The notes beneath the pieces were generated by a model that did not search any database, was not told the DNA's origin, and saw only the letters and a program-made list of their open reading frames with translations. DNA of 64,000 bases from positions 1 through 64,000 of the forward strand of contig DATNFW010000013.1 of the NCBI GenBank assembly GCA_035606175.1, given 5' to 3'. Shown in pieces: positions 35,187 to 47,748 of the stretch. The DNA comes from JASHUC01 sp035606175. Lineage in GTDB: Bacteria; Pseudomonadota; Gammaproteobacteria; Steroidobacterales; Steroidobacteraceae. A program made the translations under genes and the position numbers. Each line of letters begins with the position of its first letter. Positions within the stretch are counted from its first letter, which is position 1.

Positions 35187-35968
35187 TGGACGTGGTGATC
35201 GTCGATGACGAGCCGGCTGCCCGGCGCACACTGCGTGAATGCTGCGAGCGCGAGCCCGACCTCACCGTCATCGCCGAATACGGCGACGGACGCCAGGCGC
35301 TCGCCGCATTGCGCGCGAATCCGCCCGACATCGCGTTTCTCGACATCCAGATCGACACGCTGAATGGGGTCGAGCTCGTGCGCTCGCTCGATGCGCAGCG
35401 GCTGCCTCTCATCGTGTTCGTCACGGCCTACGACAGCTACGCGGTCGAGGCGTTCGAGCTCAGTGCGACCGACTACCTGCTCAAGCCGTTCGATGACGAG
35501 CGCTTCGGCAGGACGCTCGCCCGAGTGCGGCGCCGGCGGGACGCCGAGAGCGCGGTTCAGCGTCAGGCGGCCCTCCTTTCGGTGCTCGCCGAGCTCGAGC
35601 GCGGGGGCGCGCAGCCCGATGCGCGTCCGCGGCTGCTCGCGGAGATCGGCAGCCGCATGCATATGCTCGATGCCGAGGATATCGAGCTCATCGAAGGGGA
35701 TCGCAATTACGTGCGGCTCACGATCGGTCGGCAGGTGTTCCATGCGCGCAGCACGCTCCAGCAGGCGGAGCGGTCGCTGAAGATGCAGCCGGTGCTGCGC
35801 ATCAGCCGCTCCTGCCTCGTTAACATCAAACACGTGCGTGAAGTGAGCCGCACGCCGCGCGGAGATTTCATCTTCGTTCTCGCGGGAGGCTCCACCGTGA
35901 CGAGCAGCGAGGGTCACCGCGAGGCGGTGCGCGAGTATCTCGCGCGATTGAAGGTCGGCGAGGACTGA
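35186..35968 (+). CDS. LytTR family response regulator
   Basis: A 260-residue regulator. The receiver domain is at 1-120 (VDDEPAARRTL, phospho-Asp53 in FLDIQID, TDYLLKPFD). The LytTR DNA-binding domain is at about 150-255 (DIELIEGDRNYVRL, RISRSCLVNIKHV). LytTR proteins bind tandem direct repeats. Its likely partner is the upstream kinase. Targets are unknown; the neighbouring urcA promoter is a candidate. Confidence 0.93.
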   Translation: MDVVIVDDEPAARRTLRECCEREPDLTVIAEYGDGRQALAALRANPPDIAFLDIQIDTLNGVELVRSLDAQRLPLIVFVTAYDSYAVEAFELSATDYLLKPFDDERFGRTLARVRRRRDAESAVQRQAALLSVLAELERGGAQPDARPRLLAEIGSRMHMLDAEDIELIEGDRNYVRLTIGRQVFHARSTLQQAERSLKMQPVLRISRSCLVNIKHVREVSRTPRGDFIFVLAGGSTVTSSEGHREAVREYLARLKVGED

Positions 35969-35969
35969 C

Positions 35970-37151
35970 TCAGCCGGCTGCGCGCGCATCCTGCACGCGC
36001 CCCTTCCATCGTCCTCCGCGACCGAGCCGGTATTGCACGGCGGACCAGAGCGTCGCACCCGCATAGAACGCCGCAATTGCGGGCAGAACGGGGGCCCAGA
36101 GAGCCGACAGTCCATGGAAGCGCACCATCGGCAGGTAGGCGACGCTCATGAGCACCCACGCGGCCGCCCCGAGGGCCATAGCGAGAGGATCGCCGGTGAG
36201 CAGCAGCAGGGGCGGCATCAGATAGGTCACCGCAAGTCCGAGCAGCGTCGCGCCGAGCAGCAGGTAGGAGTGATGCAGCTGATGGAAGGCCGTGCGCGCG
36301 ATCATGCGGCCGATCTCCGCGAAGGAGCCGTAGACCCTCAAGCTTCGCGCCGAGCGCGTGAGGCCGAGCGAGATCGAGCCGCCGGAGGACTTGACGGCGG
36401 CGGCGAGCGCGCAATCGTCGATGAGCGATGAGCGGATCGCCGCGAGACCGCCGATGCGCGCGAGGGCGGCGGGCCGGATCAGGATGCAGCCTCCAGCGGC
36501 GCCCGCGGTTCTTGCGCGCGGCGACGCAATCCAGGAGGGCGGATAGAGTTTGAAGAAGAAGAATACGAATGCGGGAATCAGGGCTCTCTCGGCGAAGCTC
36601 GCCGTCGAGAGCTGCACCATCGAGGAGACGAGGTCGAGTCCGGCCGACTCTGAGGCCGAAACCAGCGAGGCGACGTTCTTCCGATCGTGCTCGATGTCCG
36701 CGTCCGTGAGCAGCAGGTAATCCGGATCGCGCTCCGCGGCGGCGGCGATTCCCTGCGATACGGCCCAGAGCTTGCCGCTCCAACCGGGGGCGAGCGGGGC
36801 GCCGTGCAGGACGGTGAGCCTTTGTACGGCACCGGCGGCCGCTGCGGCTGCAAGGGCGGCGCCCGCCGTGCCATCGGTGCTCGCATCGTCTACGACGATG
36901 ACGTGCAGCGATCCGGCGAGCTCTTGTCGCAGCAGCGAGCGGACCGCCGTCCCGATCACATCCGCTTCGTTGCGCGCGGGAATGACGGCAACGACCCGGT
37001 GTGGCCGCAGCGCTCCTGCCGGGCTCGCGTTTGCTTCCGCGACATGGCGCAGCGCACGCCAGAACCCGCCACGCGCGCCGAGCAGATAAAGCCAGATGAG
37101 AAACGAAAGCGCAGCCGCGCCGCGTGCCGCAAGCGCCAGAGCGGGGGGCAT
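35970..37151 (-). CDS. hpnB: Hopene-associated glycosyltransferase HpnB-like
   Basis: A 393-residue GT2-type enzyme with one N-terminal and several C-terminal membrane helices. Motifs are VVAVIPARNEADVI, VVDDASTDGTA, PGWSGKLWAVSQG, LLLTDADIEHD, ERALIPAFVFFFFKLYPPSW, GGCILIRPAAL and LIDDCALA, a strong match to my memory of HpnB. HpnB genes usually travel with hopanoid synthesis genes; none are in this window. ATG 37151 is set by the TGATG overlap with the threonine aldolase stop. The sugar and acceptor are unknown. Confidence 0.85.
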   Translation of the reverse strand: MPPALALAARGAAALSFLIWLYLLGARGGFWRALRHVAEANASPAGALRPHRVVAVIPARNEADVIGTAVRSLLRQELAGSLHVIVVDDASTDGTAGAALAAAAAAGAVQRLTVLHGAPLAPGWSGKLWAVSQGIAAAAERDPDYLLLTDADIEHDRKNVASLVSASESAGLDLVSSMVQLSTASFAERALIPAFVFFFFKLYPPSWIASPRARTAGAAGGCILIRPAALARIGGLAAIRSSLIDDCALAAAVKSSGGSISLGLTRSARSLRVYGSFAEIGRMIARTAFHQLHHSYLLLGATLLGLAVTYLMPPLLLLTGDPLAMALGAAAWVLMSVAYLPMVRFHGLSALWAPVLPAIAAFYAGATLWSAVQYRLGRGGRWKGRVQDARAAG

Positions 37152-38173
37152 CACGAAGCCCGCGCGCGCGCGAGCGCATCGCAAAGCGCGTTCACTTCCG
37201 ACTCCGGCTGATTCCAGGAGACCACGAAGCGCGCCTCACCGTTTGCGGCTGCGCCCCAATCGTAGAATTCGAATCCGGCCGAGCGCAGGTGTGCCTTGCC
37301 GCCCTCGCCGAGCCGCACGAACACCTCGTTCGCCTCTACCGGCTCGAGGAGCCAGACGCCGGCTGCACGGCCGATGCGCTGCGCGAAGGCGTTCGCGCGC
37401 TCCGCGTTGCGCTTCCAGGCGCCCGTCTCGACGTATGCATTGAGCTGCGCGGAGACGAAGCGCGATTTCGACAGCAGATGGCCCGCGCGCTTGCGGCGCA
37501 GCTCGAAGTCCGCAGCCTGCGCCGGCTCGAAGAAGACGACCGCCTCGGCGGCAAGCGCGCCGTTCTTCGTCGCGCCGAAAGAAAGCACGTCGACTCCCGC
37601 ACGCCATGTGACCTCGCCCGGATGACAGTCGAGGAAGGCCACCGCATTCGCGAACCGCGCGCCATCGAGATGCACTTTCAGGCCGCGCCGATGCGCGGCC
37701 TCGGCGAGTGCCGCGATCTCTTGCGGCCGATAGCTCGTGCCGAGCTCGGTCGCCTGGGTGAGCGATACGGCAGCGGGCTGAACCGTGTGCACGGAGACCG
37801 GAGACTCATCGAGCGCGGCTTCGAGCACTGCGGCCGTGAGCTTGCCGTGCGGAGCCCGCAGCGGCACGAGCCGTGCGCCGCCTGTCGCGTGCTCGGGCGC
37901 GCCGCATTCATCGCGCACGATATGTCCTTCCTCGTGCGCGAATATCGCACCGTAGGGCGGGCAGAGCACCGCGAGACTCAATGCGTTGGCAGCTGTGCCG
38001 GTTGCGACCGGATAAGCTTTGAGCTCGCGCCCGAAGAACTCCCCGAGCACGCCGGAGAGCCGCTCCGTCCAAGGGTCGTCTCCGTACGCCCGCTCGAGCC
38101 CGTGATTGGCGGCGTGCAGCGCATCGAGAACTTCGGGGCAGATTGGCGCCGTGTTGTCGCTGAGGAAGCGCAT
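37151..38173 (-). CDS. Low-specificity L-threonine aldolase
   Basis: A 340-residue PLP enzyme starting at ATG 38173 (FLSDNTAPICPEVL). PLP Lys203 is in LSFGATKNG and the metal/phosphate region HLDGARFANAVAF is near 168. It splits threonine or allo-threonine into glycine and acetaldehyde. The coupling to hpnB has no obvious metabolic reason. It is divergent from the YgjP-like gene, whose promoter must share this gap. Confidence 0.88.
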   Translation of the reverse strand: MRFLSDNTAPICPEVLDALHAANHGLERAYGDDPWTERLSGVLGEFFGRELKAYPVATGTAANALSLAVLCPPYGAIFAHEEGHIVRDECGAPEHATGGARLVPLRAPHGKLTAAVLEAALDESPVSVHTVQPAAVSLTQATELGTSYRPQEIAALAEAAHRRGLKVHLDGARFANAVAFLDCHPGEVTWRAGVDVLSFGATKNGALAAEAVVFFEPAQAADFELRRKRAGHLLSKSRFVSAQLNAYVETGAWKRNAERANAFAQRIGRAAGVWLLEPVEANEVFVRLGEGGKAHLRSAGFEFYDWGAAANGEARFVVSWNQPESEVNALCDALARARAS

Positions 38174-38240
38174 GAGAGACGATCCCTTCGGCCTGGCGAG
38201 GGCTGCTATGATGCCAGCAACCGGCGGACGGCTCCCGCTC

Positions 38241-38996
38241 ATGCGATCTTCGATGCTCGACGCGACACCGCAGCTGCCACTCTGGTCCGAGGAGGACCCG
38301 CGGGAGTCGTGGGTGGTGCGCGAGAGCCGCCGCGCCCGCCGGCTCGCCGTGCGCGTCTTTCAGACCGGGCGCGTTGAGATCGTCGTACCGATCCGCACCT
38401 CTCGAGGTGCCGTCGAGCGGTTCATCGCGCGTCATCGGCGCTGGATCGAGCGCAAACGCGCCGAGGCTCTGGACCGCTCGCCGGCGTGCGACGCCTTCCC
38501 ACCCCGCCTCATCGAGCTGCCGGGATGCGGCGAGAGCTGGCGCATTCATCTTGCAGGCGGACTCGGCCGAGCGCGCCTCGAGTGCTCGCCAGGCATGATC
38601 ACGATTGCGGGCGACTGCCGCAACGGTCGAGCCGTCGGGCAGCTATTGCGCCGCTGGCTCATCGCCCGCGCGTGTACCGTGCTCGGCGCCGAGCTCGAGC
38701 GTGCGGCACGCGAGCTCGGCTTCTCCTACCAGCGTGTCATCGTGCGCCGGCAGCGCACCCGCTGGGGGAGCTGCTCCGCACGCGGCACCGTGAGCCTCAA
38801 CTGCTGTCTGCTGTTTCAACGGCCGGAGGTGGTGCGTTATCTGCTCATCCACGAGCTCGCCCACACGCGCCACTTGAATCATTCGCGGCTGTTCTGGCAA
38901 TGCGTCGCCGACCACTGCCCGGAGCACCGTGCCCTCGACCGCGAGCTGCTCGATGGGTGGCGTCACGTGCCTTCCTGGGTCTTCGGCGAAATATGA
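38241..38996 (+). CDS. YgjP-like zinc metallopeptidase (DUF45/M48)
   Basis: A 251-residue protein with the family signature RTRWGSCSARGTVSLN near 175 and zinc motif HELAHTRHLNHSRLFW near 210, where two His and the catalytic Glu are visible. YgjP-type peptidases are small, widespread and poorly characterised. The start is uncertain: 38208 has GAGGG upstream but its TATGAT could instead be a -10 element; 38241 and 38253 are the later options. It overlaps kynA by four bases (ATGA). Confidence 0.85.
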   Translation: MRSSMLDATPQLPLWSEEDPRESWVVRESRRARRLAVRVFQTGRVEIVVPIRTSRGAVERFIARHRRWIERKRAEALDRSPACDAFPPRLIELPGCGESWRIHLAGGLGRARLECSPGMITIAGDCRNGRAVGQLLRRWLIARACTVLGAELERAARELGFSYQRVIVRRQRTRWGSCSARGTVSLNCCLLFQRPEVVRYLLIHELAHTRHLNHSRLFWQCVADHCPEHRALDRELLDGWRHVPSWVFGEI

Positions 38997-39838
38997 CCGA
39001 GCACAAGGGCCGCGTCGATCTCTCCGACGAGCAGGTCCACTGGGACCTGGGCTCCTCGCTCTCCTATGGAGAGTACCTGCGTCTCGAGAGGCTGCTCGAT
39101 GCGCAGAAGCCGCTCACATCCGAGCACGACGAGATGATGTTCATCATCATCCATCAGACATCGGAGCTTTGGATGCGGCTGTTCCTGCACGAGCTCATGG
39201 GTGTGCTCGAGTGCGTACGCCGCGATGATGTCGGCCCCTCGTTCAAGATGCTCGGGCGCATCTCGCGCGTGCAGACGCAGCTCACTGCCGCCTGGGACGT
39301 CCTCTCGACGATGACGCCCTCCGACTACTCGGCCTTCCGCAACTCGCTCGGCCGCTCTTCGGGCTTTCAATCGGTTCAGTACCGGCTCCTCGAGCTTACG
39401 ATCGGCAACAAAAACGCCGAGATCATCGAGGTGCACAAGCGCAATGCGGCCGCGTACGCCCCGCTCAAGCGGGCGCTCGAGTCGCCATCGCTGTACGATG
39501 AAGTGCTCGCGCTGCTCTCGCGGCGCGGGTACGGCATACCCGAGGATTACCTGTCGCGCGACTTCAGCGAGTCGTACCAGCCGAGCAAGCAGGTGGCCGC
39601 CGCATGGCTCGCGGTCTATCACAATGCAGAGGAAGACTGGGACCTCTACGAGCTCGCCGAGCGGCTGATCGACCTCGACCACAAGTTCCAGCTCTGGCGC
39701 TTCCACCACCTGAAGACGGTGGAGCGCATCATCGGCTACAAGCGCGGGACGGGCGGTACGAGCGGCGTCGCCTATCTTGCCAAGGCGCTCGAGCTCAAAT
39801 TCTTCCCGGAGCTGTGGCAGATCCGCACTTCGATGTGA
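38993..39838 (+). CDS. kynA: Tryptophan 2,3-dioxygenase
   Basis: A 281-residue haem enzyme opening tryptophan to N-formylkynurenine. It shows SYGEYLRLERLLDAQ, DEMMFIIIHQTSELW, SGFQSVQYRLLEL, and the haem region KFQLWRFHHLKTVERIIGYKRGTGGT with the axial His. No kynurenine pathway partner is nearby. The coupled upstream gene is the metallopeptidase, an odd pairing. The last 44 bases overlap the convergent PEP-CTERM gene. Confidence 0.96.
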   Translation: MTEHKGRVDLSDEQVHWDLGSSLSYGEYLRLERLLDAQKPLTSEHDEMMFIIIHQTSELWMRLFLHELMGVLECVRRDDVGPSFKMLGRISRVQTQLTAAWDVLSTMTPSDYSAFRNSLGRSSGFQSVQYRLLELTIGNKNAEIIEVHKRNAAAYAPLKRALESPSLYDEVLALLSRRGYGIPEDYLSRDFSESYQPSKQVAAAWLAVYHNAEEDWDLYELAERLIDLDHKFQLWRFHHLKTVERIIGYKRGTGGTSGVAYLAKALELKFFPELWQIRTSM

Positions 39839-40478
39839 CGAGTCTGCGCCGAGACAGCGCCAAACCGATGAGGCCCAGCCCGAACAAAGCGAGCGTTGCA
39901 GGCTCAGGGACGGTTTCAAGGTCGGGGCCGAAGATCAGTTCTTCATCAAACGGAGACTCCGGCGCCGTGAGCCCGCCGTCTGGCACTCCCATCGCGCTAA
40001 AGACCTGACCTTCGATCTGGGGAACGGTGGCGTACCCGGCGAAGAGCTCCGCAAGCGGCGTATCGTCATAGGCGACGTGGCCGAGCAGATAGACCCCGAC
40101 CGGAAGGGTGATGGGCGCAAATTTTTCGAAGAGCCACTGGCCGTCCGGATCGGCAGATGCCACCGGCGTGCTAATGCCGGATTGGATAAGAGCGCTTTCG
40201 AGCAATGTTCCCGAGCCTGTGAAGAGACCGACCTCGGTTTGAATCGAGGGCTGCTTGAAGGAGTCCCAGACGCCAATCCCATCCACAGTGATGGGTGCGG
40301 TCAAATTGAATCCCCATCCAAAGGTCGTTCCGTTCGGGCCGCATGACCCGCAACTCGCGGGTACCCCGGGAGAGGTCAAATCGAGCAGCAAGCCGGCATG
40401 CGCGATCGATGTACCTCCCGCTGTGCCGAACAGGAGAAGCAATCCCGTGGCGAGAAGAAAAGAAGACCTTGTCCTCAT
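39795..40478 (-). CDS. PEP-CTERM sorted exported protein
   Basis: A 227-residue protein with a signal peptide (SSFLLATGLLLLFGTAGG) and the C-terminal PEP-CTERM signal VPEPATLALFGLGLIGLALSRRR, which exosortase recognises. The mature part is a beta-rich surface domain with a CGSCG cluster near residue 43. A further 14 residues follow the basic RRR cluster, which is unusual and lies over the kynA end. Base composition is less GC-rich than neighbours. No exosortase is in the window. Confidence 0.82.
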   Translation of the reverse strand: MRTRSSFLLATGLLLLFGTAGGTSIAHAGLLLDLTSPGVPASCGSCGPNGTTFGWGFNLTAPITVDGIGVWDSFKQPSIQTEVGLFTGSGTLLESALIQSGISTPVASADPDGQWLFEKFAPITLPVGVYLLGHVAYDDTPLAELFAGYATVPQIEGQVFSAMGVPDGGLTAPESPFDEELIFGPDLETVPEPATLALFGLGLIGLALSRRRLVTSKCGSATAPGRI

Positions 40479-40693
40479 CGGAGCACCCCTGCACCTATTC
40501 CTGGACATTGGGCGGCCGGTGCTTGCACCGCTGGCCTGGAATGCGTGGGCCGCCATCCCCCGGCTCCGTCAGGCTGTACTTTGCAATATCTGTACCATTT
40601 GATAGATATCAGAGAATTGCAGCGATGCCGTGATTGATTTCGAGCGCGCTTTGTAAAGGGCTTCGACAGCCCGCGCCGCTGGAAGAGCTCAAC

Positions 40694-41395
40694 TCAGTCG
40701 GATGTGGAAGGGTGTAGTGACGGACTACTTCGGGGCTTCGCCGTGAGGCGGCGCCGCGCCTGCCACTGCTTGACCAGCCGATAGCCGAGCAGCAGTGCGA
40801 GCAGGAACGCGTAGAGAAGCGGCAGGCGGACGTCGCGCTTGACCTGCCAGTAGTAGTGCCAAACGCCGAATATCGCGATGAGGTAGATGAGGCGATGGAG
40901 CTTCTGCCAGCGCCTGCCGAGGCGGCGCATCATCCGGTTCGTCGAGGTGATCGCGAGCGGAATGAGCATCAGGAGTGCCGAGAAACCGATCGTGATGTAG
41001 GGACGCTTCGTGATGTCGGTGACGACGCTGTGCCAGTCCATCCCGCGGTCGAGCACGATGTAGATGATGAAATGCAGCGACGCGTAAAAGAATGCGAACA
41101 GTCCGAGCATGCGTCGCAGGCGGACCAGGTGCGTGACGCCCGTGAGCTGGCGCACCGGCGTCACGAGCAGCGTGATGAGGATCAGATTGAGCGCCGTCTT
41201 GCCACAGGAGTGCAGGAGCTTCGCGACGGGATCGGGACCCAAGAGCGAGGCGAGGGCGTTCGCGGCGGCGGCGCCGCTCCCCGAGGACTGCAGTACCACG
41301 CCGACCGTGCCGAGCGCGAGCAGCACCGCGGGCACCGAGCACGCGGCAAAGACGACGGGTTTGTAGAGATAGCGGTAGCGCTGCTCTACTTTCAA
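40694..41395 (-). CDS. msrQ: MsrQ haem-binding membrane subunit
   Basis: A 233-residue protein with six membrane helices of the ferric-reductase-like fold. Haem ligands are likely in FFYASLHFIIYIVLD and LHRLIYLIAIFGVWHYYW. MsrQ passes electrons from the quinone pool or flavin reductase to MsrP in the periplasm. TTG 41395 is used because it overlaps the msrP stop as TTGA; no ATG lies near. Next minus-strand gene. Confidence 0.9.
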   Translation of the reverse strand: MKVEQRYRYLYKPVVFAACSVPAVLLALGTVGVVLQSSGSGAAAANALASLLGPDPVAKLLHSCGKTALNLILITLLVTPVRQLTGVTHLVRLRRMLGLFAFFYASLHFIIYIVLDRGMDWHSVVTDITKRPYITIGFSALLMLIPLAITSTNRMMRRLGRRWQKLHRLIYLIAIFGVWHYYWQVKRDVRLPLLYAFLLALLLGYRLVKQWQARRRLTAKPRSSPSLHPSTSD

Positions 41396-42339
41396 AAGTA
41401 CCGCCGCAGGTCCATACCCTTGTACAGGTATGCCACCTCGTTCTCGTAGCCGTTGAACATCAGCGTCGGCTGCCGCGCAAAAAGTCCCTTGCCGATGACC
41501 CGCTCCGACGCCTGGCTCCAGCGCGGATGATCGACGTGCGGATTCACGTTCGCGTAGAAGCCGTATTCGTTCGGGGCGACCACGGCCCAGGTGTTGCGCG
41601 GCTGCTGTGCCGTGAAATTGATCTTGACGATCGACTTGATTCCCTTGAAGCCGTACTTCCACGGCACGATGAGCCGCAGCGGGGCACCATCCTGATTGGG
41701 AAGGACGGAGCCGTAGAGTCCGACGACCATGAGCGTGAGCGGGTTCACCGCCTCGTCCATCCTCAGCCCCTCGATGTAAGGCCACGGCAGTATCGAGGTG
41801 CGCTCGTAGGGCATCTGAGTCGTGTCATAGAGGGTCGTGAACTCGACATACTTCGCGCGCGAGGTGGGCGAGAAGCGCTTGATGAGATCGGCGAGCGGGA
41901 ATCCCACCCACGGGATCACCATCGACCAGGCCTCGACGCATCGGAAGCGATAGACGCGCTCCTCGAGCGGATGTGGGTGCAGGATGTCCTCCAGATGGAA
42001 TGTCCCGGTCTTCTCCGCCTCGCCGGTGATCGCGACGCTCCAGGGCTTGGGACGTAGGGTTCCGGCGTTCTCCTTCGGGTCGCCCTTGTCGGTCCCGAAT
42101 TCGTAGAAATTGTTGTAGCCACTGATGTCCGCGTAGCTCGTCGGCTGTTCGCTCACGGAGTATTTGGCGTTGCGCGTGCAGGGGAGCCGGGGCAAGGGGG
42201 AGCCCTCTGCGGCATGCGCCTGCGGCAGGAGAGCCGTTGCGCCGCCTGCGAGCGCTCCGGCCAGAAGCGAGCGGCGATTGAGGAACACCTCACGCGGCGT
42301 GATCTCGGACGGGAGAATACCGCCCGGCAGTTTTTTCAT
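41392..42339 (-). CDS. msrP: MsrP periplasmic methionine sulfoxide reductase
   Basis: A 315-residue molybdopterin enzyme with a Tat signal (NRRSLLAGALAGG, near 21). Molybdenum is held by Cys134 in YRFRCVEAWSM. Further marks are LPCTRN, TLYDTTQMPY, PYIEGLRMDEA, VPWKYGFKGIKSIV and the C-terminal NGYENEVAYLYKGMDLR. It repairs oxidised methionine in envelope proteins. GAGGAAACC precedes ATG 42339. The 240-base gap upstream contains only an AT-rich TTATATTT (about 42458-42465), a possible -10. Confidence 0.95.
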   Translation of the reverse strand: MKKLPGGILPSEITPREVFLNRRSLLAGALAGGATALLPQAHAAEGSPLPRLPCTRNAKYSVSEQPTSYADISGYNNFYEFGTDKGDPKENAGTLRPKPWSVAITGEAEKTGTFHLEDILHPHPLEERVYRFRCVEAWSMVIPWVGFPLADLIKRFSPTSRAKYVEFTTLYDTTQMPYERTSILPWPYIEGLRMDEAVNPLTLMVVGLYGSVLPNQDGAPLRLIVPWKYGFKGIKSIVKINFTAQQPRNTWAVVAPNEYGFYANVNPHVDHPRWSQASERVIGKGLFARQPTLMFNGYENEVAYLYKGMDLRRYF

Positions 42340-42579
42340 GGTTTCCTCACTCGGTTGCGGTCGCGCGCGCTCGCGCGCTGTCCCGGCTCTCACCGGACGC
42401 GCCTCTACATCGAGTGGGGCATCCGGCGGCGCGGAGAAGTTCCCGCCCGCAATCGCCAAATATAACGCGCTCGGGGCGAGCCGCGAAGCGGCGAGCGCAA
42501 GAGCAGCAAGCCTGGGCCGAAAGCGCGCCCCAGGGACGGGGACCTGCGGCGCTCTCGGCAGCATCCGACCGAACTGCGG

Positions 42580-43256
42580 TCAGCGCCACCGGGCGGTCGG
42601 AACTCCGACCCGGGCGGCCTGGCGTCGCGCGGCCGCTGAGCCACAGACGAGCAGCGGCTCATCGACGATCGCGAGATGATCGAGATCGGCAGCCTCGTTG
42701 CCGTAGGCGGCGATGGGCACTCCGGGATAACGCTGCCTCAGCTCGAGGATGCAACGTGCCTTCTCTTTGTCGCGCCGGTTCGGTGTCGCCAAGCCGCCGT
42801 CGAGGTTGTCCCCGTGCCAGGTGAGCTCCGTGCAGAGCGTGTCCTCGAAGCCGAGCTGCGCGCCGAGAGCTGGCACGTACAGGTCCGGGCTCGCGCTGAG
42901 CAGTACCAGGCGATCGCCGCGGCGTCGATGGGCCTCGATCGCGCGGAGCGCATCGCCGCGCAATCCGCGCTCGATCAGCCACGGCACGAAACGCGCGGTC
43001 CAGGCCTCGAGCGCCGCGCGCCCGTATCCGCGCAGGGTCTTCTCGAGAAGCCGAGCCTTCAATGCTCCGCGATCGATCCGGCCGAGCAGATAGGCGAGGA
43101 GCGCCGGTGCAACCATCACGACGCGCAGCCATCGCCAGGGACGGCGCGCGAGAAGCCGGATGACGTAGGGCGCCAGCGTTCCGCGCCGGCTGATCGTGCC
43201 GTCGAGATCGAAAACGGCAAGCCGTGCCGGCAGGGACGGCGCGGCCCGCGCCTCGC

Positions 43257-43260
<4 letters not shown>
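42580..43260 (-). CDS. HAD-IB family phosphatase
   Basis: A 226-residue hydrolase with the catalytic DLDGT motif near residue 20, then LVLLSASPDLYVP (Ser/Lys region) and AYGNEAADLDHLAIV (metal-binding Asp). It resembles phosphoserine phosphatase-like HAD-IB enzymes; substrate unknown. TTG 43260 is chosen because it overlaps the acnA stop (TTGA), and no ATG is nearby. It ends the minus-strand run. Confidence 0.85.
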
Positions 43261-46045
<2,785 letters not shown>

Positions 46046-46049
<4 letters not shown>

Positions 46050-47224
46050 TTGAATCTCCGCAACGGCTCTGCGCACGTCGGCCCCGTGCCGGGTGCTGCG
46101 GCCGACCGAGTTGCCGGCGTTGCGAGCGGAATTATATCGGGCATCACCTGCTCGATCACGCCGCCGCCGAGGCATCGCGTGTCTTCGTAGACGACCGCGT
46201 ACTGACCGGGCGTCGCGGCCCGCTGCGGCTCATCGAAGCGGATGCACACCGCGCCCGCGCAAGTGGGCTCCACGAGTGCCGGCTCGAGAGGCTGGCGATG
46301 GCGGATCCTCACCGTGCAGCGACGCGCCGAATCGAGCGGCGGCGCGAGCCAGTTGAGCCGGCCCGTCACGAGCGCGGAGCGAGTGAGCAATGGATGATCG
46401 CGGCCCTGCACGACGATGAGCGCATTGCGAGCGGGGTCCTTCGCCGCGACGTACCAGGGCTCGCCAACGCTGCCGCGGCGGCCGCCGATCTCGAGTCCCT
46501 CGCGCTGACCGATCGTATAGAAAGGAAGTCCCCGGTGGCGTCCGAGCAGCACGCCCTCGCTCGACTCGATCGGACCGGGCGAGTCGGGCAGAAAGCGCGC
46601 GAGAAACTCGCGAAAAGGACGCTCGCCGATGAAGCAGATGCCGGTGCTGTCGGGTTTGTCGAAGACCGGGAGGCCTGCGCGGCGCGCGCGCTCGCGCACC
46701 TCCGCCTTCAGAAGATCGCCGAGCGGCATGAGCGTGCGCTCGAGCTGCCCGCGCTCGACCGCGCAGAGAAAATACGTCTGATCCTTGGCTGCATCGCGCG
46801 CCAGATGCAGCCCCATGCCATCCGGCCCCCGTGCGAGGCGCGCATAGTGGCCCGTCGCAAACCACTCGCCCCCGAGGCGGCGCGCGTAGCGCAGCGCGAC
46901 GCCGAACTTCACCTCACGATTGCAGAGAACATCGGGGTTCGGCGTACGGCCGGCCCGGTGCTCGGCGAGGAAGTGCTCGAACACCCGCGCACGGTACTCG
47001 GCGGCGAAGCTTGCGCGGTGCAACGGAATGCCCAGCTCGCGCGCGACTGCGCGTGCATCCTGAAAGTCCTGGGCGGCCGTGCAGTAGGTATCGTCCTCTT
47101 CCCAGTTGCTGAGAAACAGCCCCTGGACCGCGTAGCCCCGTTCCTTGAGCAACAGCGCCGCCACGGCGGAATCGACGCCGCCGGAGAGGCCGACGATCAC
47201 CCGGGGGCCGAATTTCGAGCTCAT
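46046..47224 (-). CDS. mnmA: tRNA 2-thiouridylase MnmA
   Basis: A 392-residue enzyme making the 2-thio group on U34 of Lys, Glu and Gln tRNAs. The ATP loop VGLSGGVDSAV is near residue 12, the catalytic Cys is in NPDVLCNREVKF, and the second Cys in STGICFIGERPF. The C-terminal beta domains follow. The gene is usually next to hflD and purB in this class; here acnA follows and hflD is absent. Confidence 0.96.
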
Positions 47225-47265
47225 CGGCCAATGTTAGCGGATGGCCGCGTGCGCCGCGGCCGTGC

Positions 47266-47748
47266 TCAGACGCTCGCGGCGTTGACGGTGAGCGCGGTGT
47301 CCAGATCGAGGTAGGCGACGAGATCGAGCGGGTGGCGGCGGCCGGCGAGATAGTCGTCGATGCAGCGCAGGACGAGCGGGCTGCGCAGGCGCGGCTCCCG
47401 CTCCGCGAGCTCGGCGCGAGTCAGCCAATGCGTCCGCAGGATGCCGCGGTCGAGCGGCTGGGTGGGGTGGTGATCGTCGGCAGTGCCGGCAAAGGCGAAT
47501 CGCATGGTAGGGCGAGCGCCGCCCGCCCCGCTCAACAAATAGATCCCGACGAGATGCCGCGGAGTAAACCGCCAGGCAGTCTCCTCGCGCGCCTCGCGAG
47601 CGACGGCCTCGAGCAGCGTCTCGCCGATCTCGACGTGACCGGCCGGCTGATTGAATACGAGGCGCCCCTTGATGCGCTCCTCGACGACGAGGAACCGGCC
47701 GCTCTGTTCGGCGAGTGCGGCGACGGTCACCTCCGGCTTCAGGGGCAT
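47266..47748 (-). CDS. nudJ: NUDIX hydrolase (NudJ-like)
   Basis: A 160-residue NUDIX protein. NQPAGHVEIGETLLEAVAREAREETAW carries the NUDIX box with a GHVEXGE start. The opening KPEVTVAALAEQSGRFLVVEE matches E. coli NudJ, a thiamin pyrophosphate and nucleoside phosphate hydrolase, and the mnmA neighbour agrees. ATG 47748 matches the family; an earlier in-frame ATG at 47766 exists. A possible TATAAT lies just before the later ATG. Confidence 0.88.
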   Translation of the reverse strand: MPLKPEVTVAALAEQSGRFLVVEERIKGRLVFNQPAGHVEIGETLLEAVAREAREETAWRFTPRHLVGIYLLSGAGGARPTMRFAFAGTADDHHPTQPLDRGILRTHWLTRAELAEREPRLRSPLVLRCIDDYLAGRRHPLDLVAYLDLDTALTVNAASV

